Made by a program: the position numbers and the translations under genes. Below are positions 1-5,087 of a stretch of 5,087 bases of DNA, in pieces. Source of the DNA: Planctomycetia bacterium (GTDB taxonomy: Bacteria > Planctomycetota > Phycisphaerae > Phycisphaerales > SM1A02); NCBI GenBank assembly GCA_005799475.1, contig SYGQ01000153.1, forward strand, positions 1 to 5,087. The letters run 5' to 3'. The notes under the pieces are model-generated. The model made no database searches. It saw only the letters and a program-made list of their open reading frames with translations, and had not been told where the DNA came from. The number at the start of each line of letters is the position of its first letter. Within the stretch, counting starts at the first letter, position 1.

Positions 1-1
1 C

Positions 2-3000
2 GTCGACTATTCGGCCCGATCCGTCATCGTGGTTGGTCCCGAGCTGAAGCTCTGGCAGTGCGGCCTCCCGAAGAAGATCGCGCTGGAACTCTTCCAGCCC
101 TTCATCATCCGCAAGCTCAAGGAACACGGGCTTGCCGACACCATCAAGAGTGCCAAGCGCATGCTCGAGCGCCGCGCTCCAGAGGTCTGGGACATTCTTG
201 AGCAGGTGACAAAGAATCACCCGGTGCTGCTCAATCGCGCGCCCACGCTTCACCGCATGGGAAGTCAGGCGTTCGAGCCGGTGCTCGTTGAAGGCAACGC
301 CATCAAGATCCACCCGCTTGTGTGCGCGGGCTACAACGCTGACTTCGACGGCGACCAGATGGCGGTGCATCTCCCGCTTTCGCTTGAGGCCCAGGTCGAG
401 GCGCAGGTGCTCATGATGAGCACGCACAACATCTTCAGCCCGGCCAACGGGAACCCCATCGTGAGTCCGTCTCAGGACATCGTCATGGGTGTCTACTTCT
501 TGACCGCCGCGCCGATGGACTGTCCGGCCGACGCTCCCGGCCAGCGATCAAAGGTGCCGTCGTTCGCGTCTGTCCACGAAGTGCTCTTGGCGCTCGACCA
601 CCGAAAGGTCGGCGTCCACGACTGGGCCGATGTGCGGCTTGAGCGCTTCAGCGAAGTCGTGAACGACCAAGGGGACGCCCCCAAGCAGACCCCCGCCAAT
701 CGCAAGATCCGCACCACCGTCGGCCGAGTGATCTTCTCAGAGATCCTTGCCCAAGGGATGCCATTTTACAATTGCGCGCTCGGCAAGAAGGGCGCCGCAC
801 GAGTCATCGACGACACTTTCGCCCGCAAGGGCAAGGCGGCGACGATCGAGTTGCTTGACGCGCTCAAGGAAACCGGGTTCAAGGCGTCCACGACGAGCGG
901 CCTTTCTTTCGGCATCACCGATCTCCATGTCCCAGAGGACAAGGAACGGCTCATTGGCGACACGCAGCGAAAGGTCGACAAGGCGCAGTCCAACTACGAG
1001 GGTGGCAACATCACCGACGATGAGCGACGCAATCGTGTCCTCGACGCGTGGGCGCAGTGCCGAGACGCTTTGCAGAACAAGTTGATGGAGACGCTCAAGA
1101 CCGACCGCAAGGCGCAGTGGGCCGGCACGAAGGAAGTCGCTGGCAATGTCGCGGGGCGCCCATCGCGTCCTGCGTCCGGATCTCGGTATCTCAATCCCGT
1201 CTTCTTGTTCATGGACTCGGGGGCGCGAGGCAACAAGAGCCAGATGCAACAGCTCGCCGGAATGCGAGGCCTCATGGCGAAGCCCAGCGGCGAGATCATC
1301 GAGACGCCGATCAAGTCGAACTTCCGCGAAGGTCTGTCGGTCATCGAGTACTTCTCGTCCACGCACGGCGCCCGCACGGGCCTGGCGGATACGGCGTTGA
1401 AGACCGCAGATTCGGGTTACCTGACGCGCAAGCTGTGCGATGTGGCGCAAGGTGTCGTGGTCATCCAGCATGACTGCGGCCAGACCGGCGGCATTGCGAA
1501 GGAAGCGATTTACAAGGGCGAAGAAGTGGATGTCCCGCTGCGCGATCTCATCAGGGGACGCACGAGCTGCGAGAACATCGTCGATCCTCGCACCGATCGC
1601 GCCATCGTGTCGCGCAACGAGATCATCACCGTCGAGAAAGCACGGGAGATTGAGGCACTCGGGATCCGCACTGTGTTCGTGCGCAGCCCACTGACCTGCC
1701 AGACGGCCCGTGGGGTCTGCGCGTGCTGCTACGGCATGGACATGTCCACCGGTCAGTTGGTGGAGGAGGGTCTCGCCGTCGGCATCATCGCCGCGGAGTC
1801 CATTGGCGAGCCCGGCACGCAGCTCACGATGCGCACCTTCCACACCGGAGGCATTGCCGTGAGCGCGACCACCGAGAATCAGTGGAAAGTCACGCAGGCC
1901 GGCACGATCGAGTACACGGATTGCGGCGAAGTCGCGGTGACGCTCGCGGGGAAGCCGTCGCTCATTGCCCTTCGCAAGACAGGTGATGTGCGCATCGTCG
2001 ACGCGAAGGGTCGCGAACTCGAAAAGTACAAGGTGCCCTACGGTGCCACGCTCTTGGCCACGCCGGGAGACACCGTAAAGAAGGGACAGTCGGTCCTCGA
2101 ATGGGACATCCATGTGACGCCGATTCTGGCCGAGAAGTCGGGCAAGATCCGCTTCCGTGATATCGAAGACGGGGAGACGGTGCGCATCGAGCGCAAGGCG
2201 AACAAGGAAGAGATGGTTGTCATCGAGCACAAGGGCGAGAAGCACCCACGCATCACCATTGAGGATGAGGCGGGCAATGTGCTCGATCTCCACCACCTTC
2301 CCGCGAAGGCGCACATCGAAGTCAAGGACGGTGCCTCCATCGAGGCGGGCCATCGGATCGCGTTCACCCCGAAGGGCGCAGCGCGCAGTGCGGACATCGT
2401 CGGCGGACTCCCGCGTGTGACGGAGATCTTCGAAGCGCGCGTCCCCAAGGACCCCGCGGTCCTCTCGCGCATCACGGGTCGCGTCGAACTGCTCCCCAAC
2501 GAGCGCAAGGGCAAGATGACGATCCGCATCCACGCGGAAGGCGCCAAGGAAGAGCTCGTCGACGACCACTTCGCGCCGCAAGGCAAGCGCCTGCTCGTCC
2601 ACACTGGCGACTCCGTCGAGGCCGGCGACGCACTCACCGAAGGACCGCTGACGCCCTCGGAGATCCTCGCGATCAAGGGTGAAGACGAGTTGTATCGCTA
2701 CATGCTCACAGAAGTTCAGAATGTGTACCGCGCGCAAGGTGTGCCCATCAGCGACAAGCACATCGAAGTGGTCCTGCGCCAGATGCTCGGAAAGGTCCGC
2801 GTGGTTGAGGTCGGTGACACGGGGCTCTTGCCCAACGATGTCGTGGAGCGCTATGTCTTCCGCGAGGTCAACGAGACCTTGGCCACAACCCTCAAGATCG
2901 AGGACGCAGGCGGCACCACACTGGTGAAGGGCACTCTCGTGGCCAAAGACGAGGTCAAGCAGGCCAACGCCGAAGCTGAACTTGCTGGCAAGGCAATGGC

Positions 3001-3439
3001 GAAAACCAAGCGACCCAAGCCGGCTCGCGCGCGCACGCTGCTCTTGGGCATCACCAAGGCGTCGCTGCAAGCAGAGAGCTTCCTCTCGGGAGCAAGCTTC
3101 CAGGAGACCACAAAGGTCCTCACGGAAGCTGCACTCAAGGGAGCCGTCGACACGCTCATTGGCCTCAAGGAAAATGTGCTGCTCGGACACCTGATTCCGG
3201 CCGGCACGGGCTTCGACACCTACACCAACCTCTTGGTGAGCCACCTCGTCAGCGAACCTGTTGGCCCCGACAGTGAGGCGGCCTCGATGGAGGAAGCAGC
3301 GGCGGCGGCAGAAGCCCTCGGCGCTGAGCGTGTTGGGACGGCAGCAACCATCAAGGAAGTCGCCGCGTTCGCGCCCGCCGAAGAAGTTGTGTTCGATGCG
3401 GCTGAGGGCTCGGACGCGTCAGCGAGCAACGAGGAGTAG
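2..3439 (+). CDS. rpoC: DNA-directed RNA polymerase subunit beta' (5' end missing)
   Basis: Largest catalytic subunit of bacterial RNA polymerase; with beta, alpha and omega it forms the cytoplasmic core enzyme. The window holds 1145 residues; by comparison with E. coli beta' about 345 N-terminal residues (first zinc site, lid, rudder) lie upstream. Numbering from base 2: VDYSARSV at residue 1 is the switch 2 region; NADFDGD (residues 112-118, bases 335-355) carries the three Mg-binding aspartates; the bridge helix (DSGARG...LAGMRGLMAKP) spans about 403-430; the second zinc site uses Cys492, 566, 573 and 576; the trigger loop MRTFH lies at 610-614. An insertion of roughly 175 residues separates the trigger loop halves, which rejoin near DIVGGLPRV (798), like SI3 of E. 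coli. The C-terminal block LGITKASL...SFQETTKVLTEAA begins near 1015 and is followed by an Ala/Glu-rich tail. A GTG at 29 is not the start, because conserved sequence continues upstream of it. All catalytic motifs are intact. Confidence 0.98.
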   Translation, partial: VDYSARSVIVVGPELKLWQCGLPKKIALELFQPFIIRKLKEHGLADTIKSAKRMLERRAPEVWDILEQVTKNHPVLLNRAPTLHRMGSQAFEPVLVEGNAIKIHPLVCAGYNADFDGDQMAVHLPLSLEAQVEAQVLMMSTHNIFSPANGNPIVSPSQDIVMGVYFLTAAPMDCPADAPGQRSKVPSFASVHEVLLALDHRKVGVHDWADVRLERFSEVVNDQGDAPKQTPANRKIRTTVGRVIFSEILAQGMPFYNCALGKKGAARVIDDTFARKGKAATIELLDALKETGFKASTTSGLSFGITDLHVPEDKERLIGDTQRKVDKAQSNYEGGNITDDERRNRVLDAWAQCRDALQNKLMETLKTDRKAQWAGTKEVAGNVAGRPSRPASGSRYLNPVFLFMDSGARGNKSQMQQLAGMRGLMAKPSGEIIETPIKSNFREGLSVIEYFSSTHGARTGLADTALKTADSGYLTRKLCDVAQGVVVIQHDCGQTGGIAKEAIYKGEEVDVPLRDLIRGRTSCENIVDPRTDRAIVSRNEIITVEKAREIEALGIRTVFVRSPLTCQTARGVCACCYGMDMSTGQLVEEGLAVGIIAAESIGEPGTQLTMRTFHTGGIAVSATTENQWKVTQAGTIEYTDCGEVAVTLAGKPSLIALRKTGDVRIVDAKGRELEKYKVPYGATLLATPGDTVKKGQSVLEWDIHVTPILAEKSGKIRFRDIEDGETVRIERKANKEEMVVIEHKGEKHPRITIEDEAGNVLDLHHLPAKAHIEVKDGASIEAGHRIAFTPKGAARSADIVGGLPRVTEIFEARVPKDPAVLSRITGRVELLPNERKGKMTIRIHAEGAKEELVDDHFAPQGKRLLVHTGDSVEAGDALTEGPLTPSEILAIKGEDELYRYMLTEVQNVYRAQGVPISDKHIEVVLRQMLGKVRVVEVGDTGLLPNDVVERYVFREVNETLATTLKIEDAGGTTLVKGTLVAKDEVKQANAEAELAGKAMAKTKRPKPARARTLLLGITKASLQAESFLSGASFQETTKVLTEAALKGAVDTLIGLKENVLLGHLIPAGTGFDTYTNLLVSHLVSEPVGPDSEAASMEEAAAAAEALGAERVGTAATIKEVAAFAPAEEVVFDAAEGSDASASNEE
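3431..3436 (+). promoter_or_regulatory. Ribosome binding site for the first cysteine-cluster gene, inside the rpoC end
   Basis: GAGGAG is a near-perfect Shine-Dalgarno match, seven bases before a TTG at 3444. It also encodes the last two residues of RpoC (Glu-Glu), immediately before the TAG stop. Its position decides the TTG start of the next gene and suggests that ribosomes finishing rpoC can reinitiate there (translational coupling, inferred). Confidence 0.75.
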
Positions 3440-3443
3440 GCCA

Positions 3444-3923
3444 TTGACCAAGCCGGATGCCGCAGGCGACCCCTGGTTTCAGGGTGGACTGCGGTTTTCC
3501 TGTACCCAGTGCGGCAACTGCTGCACCGGCGGTCCCGGTGCCGTCTGGTTCACGCCTGAGGAGGGTCGTGCCATGGCAAAATCGCTCGGGATATCCGAAG
3601 CGGAATTCCTCGAGCGGCACACACGACTTGTTGGAACACGCCGGTCGCTCAACGAACGCGAGACAGCACATGGCTTCGATTGTGTCTTCCTCGACCGCCT
3701 GACGCGCCCGGGGATGGCATTGTGCTCGGTCTACACGGGACGGCCCTCGCAGTGCCGAACTTGGCCCTTCTGGCCCTCCAATCTTTCGTCGGCACGGGCG
3801 TGGGCACACGCGAAGGCCAAGACTCCCTGCCCAGGAATGGGGAGCGGGCCGATCATCCCGGTCGAGCAGATCAGAATCATGCGCGACATCGACGACCGCG
3901 ACAACTCGGACGCACCTTGGTAG
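3444..3923 (+). CDS. YkgJ-family CxxCxxCC cysteine-cluster protein
   Basis: Predicted 159-residue soluble protein with no signal peptide or membrane segment. Near the N-terminus it carries the family signature C20-x2-C23-x2-C26-C27 (bases 3501-3524), within FSCTQCGNCCTG. Four more cysteines follow: Cys80 (FDCVFLD), Cys94 and Cys104 (LCSVYTGRPSQCRTWPFWP) and Cys129 (TPCPGMG). Eight cysteines in this order are typical of the YkgJ / UPF0153 group, which shares its motif with the flagellin N-methylase FliB; members are thought to bind metal or an Fe-S cluster, but the biochemical role is mostly unknown. The TTG start was chosen because GAGGAG sits seven bases upstream and the protein then matches family length. 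An in-frame ATG at 3261 would add 61 Arg-rich residues that are only a shadow of rpoC. The gene starts four bases after rpoC, so it is probably cotranscribed with it. Family assignment is secure; the function is not known. Confidence 0.88.
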   Translation: MTKPDAAGDPWFQGGLRFSCTQCGNCCTGGPGAVWFTPEEGRAMAKSLGISEAEFLERHTRLVGTRRSLNERETAHGFDCVFLDRLTRPGMALCSVYTGRPSQCRTWPFWPSNLSSARAWAHAKAKTPCPGMGSGPIIPVEQIRIMRDIDDRDNSDAPW

Positions 3924-3965
3924 GCCCCCCTGCGCCACCTCACCACGCCACCGTCCGATTCTGAC

Positions 3966-4454
3966 ATGCGCGCGTGGTGGGTCGCCGCCTCAAACCCCGT
4001 GATCGTCGGTGCCTTCGAGGCCCTTGCCGAACACTCGGCCCATGTCACGAGTCGCCATCGTCCCATTTGCGTCGCCTCGGGTGAGTGCTGCCAATTCGCG
4101 CGTCACGGACATGACCTCTTTGTCACGGGCCTCGAGGCTGCGCTCGTGACCCGCCGCACGGGCCCCATGGAGCCCACGCGCGCACGCCGGGCGTGGGAGC
4201 AATCAGTCTGCGCGCATCTCTCTGGGCGATCCTGCGCGATTCACGCTTTACGCCCGCTGGGTTGCCGGACCTACTTCTGCGATCCCCGTGCGACGCATTG
4301 GCACGCGGAGCTGGCGGAATCAGTCCACCAACAAGTGCGGGAACTCCACGACGCTCACGCACTGCCTTACCTTTTCGCAGAGTGGACATGGCTTGCCGAA
4401 GCGTTTTCCTCGGCGCACGCTCGTGGACTTCTTTCGGAAGCAGTCGAGCCGTAA
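3966..4454 (+). CDS. Second, divergent YkgJ-like cysteine-cluster protein
   Basis: Predicted 162-residue soluble protein, no signal peptide or membrane segment. Its seven cysteines fall in a related but altered pattern: C35-x5-C41-C42 (bases 4068-4091, in ICVASGECCQF), then Cys82, Cys90, Cys100 and Cys105 in a segment ending RPLGCRTYFCDP. The GECC core, the RPxxCR element and the overall spacing resemble the CxxCxxCC family, so a metal or Fe-S site is likely (inference). A His-rich stretch, HGHDL (47-51), follows the core and might add ligands. The C-terminal third (about 108-162) is probably helical and has no cysteines. The ATG at 3966 is the only ordinary start in frame before the cluster, and no clear Shine-Dalgarno sequence precedes it. 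The gene lies in the same frame as its upstream neighbour, 42 bases after that gene's TAG, so it may depend on upstream translation. Diverged paralogue of the neighbour, or a separate subfamily: not decidable here. Confidence 0.8.
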   Translation: MRAWWVAASNPVIVGAFEALAEHSAHVTSRHRPICVASGECCQFARHGHDLFVTGLEAALVTRRTGPMEPTRARRAWEQSVCAHLSGRSCAIHALRPLGCRTYFCDPRATHWHAELAESVHQQVRELHDAHALPYLFAEWTWLAEAFSSAHARGLLSEAVEP

Positions 4455-4463
4455 GATCGGGTC

Positions 4464-5087
4464 ATGCGGGAGTTCCAACTGCGAGGCGATCTGCAGCGTG
4501 CCGAGATCGAGGGGTACAAGTTTCCGCTCGGCATCGAGCCGGTCTCGCTCGGGGCGCCCAAGCAGGGGTACACGCTTGAGTACACGCCCGGCGAAGAAGG
4601 CGATCCGGACACCTACGCGTTTCATGTGGTGGTGAGCCACGATCGACTCATCCCGATCATCGCCGATGCGTTCGAACTTCTCCCCGCCGAGGTGGTGCCC
4701 ATCGTCGAGATCGGGTCGCGCGACGCGTATCGAGCGCTCGATGTGTTCGTCGCGAGCGAGCCAGTCCCAGTGGCGGATTTTCTCGACACCTGGGCGCGAT
4801 TCGAGGCCGTGTTGCTCGAAGACGGGTCCATCGGGGCGGGGGCGAATGCCGAAGAGCCGTTCATCGAGGTGTTCCTCGACACATGGAAGGGACTCCTCAT
4901 CAATGTCCCCATCGGCATGCGCCGCGAGGTCGAGCGGCTGCTCGCACGACACGACCTGCGCGAGGTGCTCGAGACCTGGCCGCACGACCTCGATCGGTCG
5001 CCCGAGCCGCCATCACAGCTTCGGGAAGTCCTTCGAACCGAAGATGACGAGAGCCCGGACCTCGACGAGATCCTCCTCCAACTCCGC
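4464..5087 (+). CDS. Conserved-looking acidic protein of unknown function (3' end missing)
   Basis: An open frame of 208 codons from ATG at 4464 to the window edge without a stop, so the protein continues beyond. It begins MREFQLRGDLQRAEIEGYKF. I do not recognise the family. The first 120 residues look like alternating strands and short helices (YAFHVVVSHDRLIPIIADAFELLP, then VVPIVEIGSRDAYRALDVFV); residues about 134-170 continue as an ordered domain (FIEVFLDTWKGLLINVPIGMRREVERLL); the remainder is rich in Asp, Glu and Pro and is probably flexible. It has no cysteine, signal peptide or membrane segment, and is strongly acidic. It starts nine bases after the preceding stop, which supports one operon. 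Codon use is GC-rich with mostly G or C at third positions, as in its neighbours. The ribosome binding site is weak. It is real by length, codon bias and tight packing; the competing reverse-strand frame over 4320-4985 lies in exact antisense register and is a shadow. Confidence 0.8.
   Translation, partial: MREFQLRGDLQRAEIEGYKFPLGIEPVSLGAPKQGYTLEYTPGEEGDPDTYAFHVVVSHDRLIPIIADAFELLPAEVVPIVEIGSRDAYRALDVFVASEPVPVADFLDTWARFEAVLLEDGSIGAGANAEEPFIEVFLDTWKGLLINVPIGMRREVERLLARHDLREVLETWPHDLDRSPEPPSQLREVLRTEDDESPDLDEILLQLR

Noticed and set aside
737..3244. 835-codon open frame on the reverse strand across rpoC
   Set aside because: It is in exact antisense register with rpoC codons, so it stays open simply because rpoC avoids TTA, CTA and TCA codons in GC-rich DNA. 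It ends precisely where rpoC uses a TCA (737-739). The translation is rich in Arg, Asp, Leu and His with no recognisable domain.
3261..3443. Upstream in-frame ATG extending the first cysteine-cluster gene into rpoC
   Set aside because: The added 61 residues are Arg/Ser-rich shadow sequence from the rpoC tail. The TTG at 3444 has a strong binding site and gives family-typical length.
3680..3964. 94-codon forward frame overlapping the first cysteine-cluster gene and ending just before the second
   Set aside because: It overlaps a family-supported gene in another frame, has no binding site, and its translation has no recognisable motif.
3924..3965. Possible promoter or terminator between the two cysteine-cluster genes
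   Set aside because: The 42 bases contain no convincing hairpin with T-run and no -35/-10 pair; they read as an open in-frame spacer.
4173..4197. Seven-base inverted repeat CCCACGC / GCGTGGG with an 11-base loop
   Set aside because: It lies inside the second cluster gene and lacks a T-run, so it is not a terminator; such short stems are expected by chance in GC-rich coding DNA.
4320..4985. 221-codon reverse-strand frame over the end of the second cluster gene and the last gene
   Set aside because: It is in antisense register with the forward genes, spans two of them, and has no binding site or domain. The forward frame is tightly packed and shows GC-rich third positions.

Overview
The window is GC-rich, densely packed DNA from a free-standing bacterial chromosome, with all genes on the + strand. 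The anchor is the 3' three-quarters of rpoC, the beta' subunit of RNA polymerase. Its protein has a long insertion in the trigger loop, a long Lys/Pro-rich linker near the C-terminus, and a sequence style (for example the FSSTHGAR, DSGYLTRKL and CYGMDMSTG blocks) that from memory most resembles Planctomycetota, perhaps Phycisphaerae. This lineage call is an inference and was not checked by alignment.

Layout: rpoC (no start in the window) ends at 3439. A 159-residue CxxCxxCC (YkgJ-type) cysteine-cluster protein follows at 3444-3923, with a TTG start and a strong ribosome binding site overlapping the end of rpoC. A second, divergent 162-residue cysteine-cluster protein follows at 3966-4454, in the same reading frame as the first and separated from it by one TAG and 14 sense codons. 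A third downstream gene starts at 4464 and runs off the right edge; it encodes an acidic, cysteine-free protein I do not recognise.

The gaps are 4, 42 and 9 bases, with no visible terminator or promoter between genes, so the four genes look like one transcription unit with RNA polymerase at its head. The ribosomal protein genes that often follow rpoC (rpsL, rpsG) are absent here. No RNA genes, mobile elements, CRISPR arrays or notable repeats were seen, and no stretch over 50 bases lacks a gene. The most interesting point is the tandem pair of metal-binding-type cysteine-cluster proteins linked to rpoC; nothing in the window shows a wholly new system.
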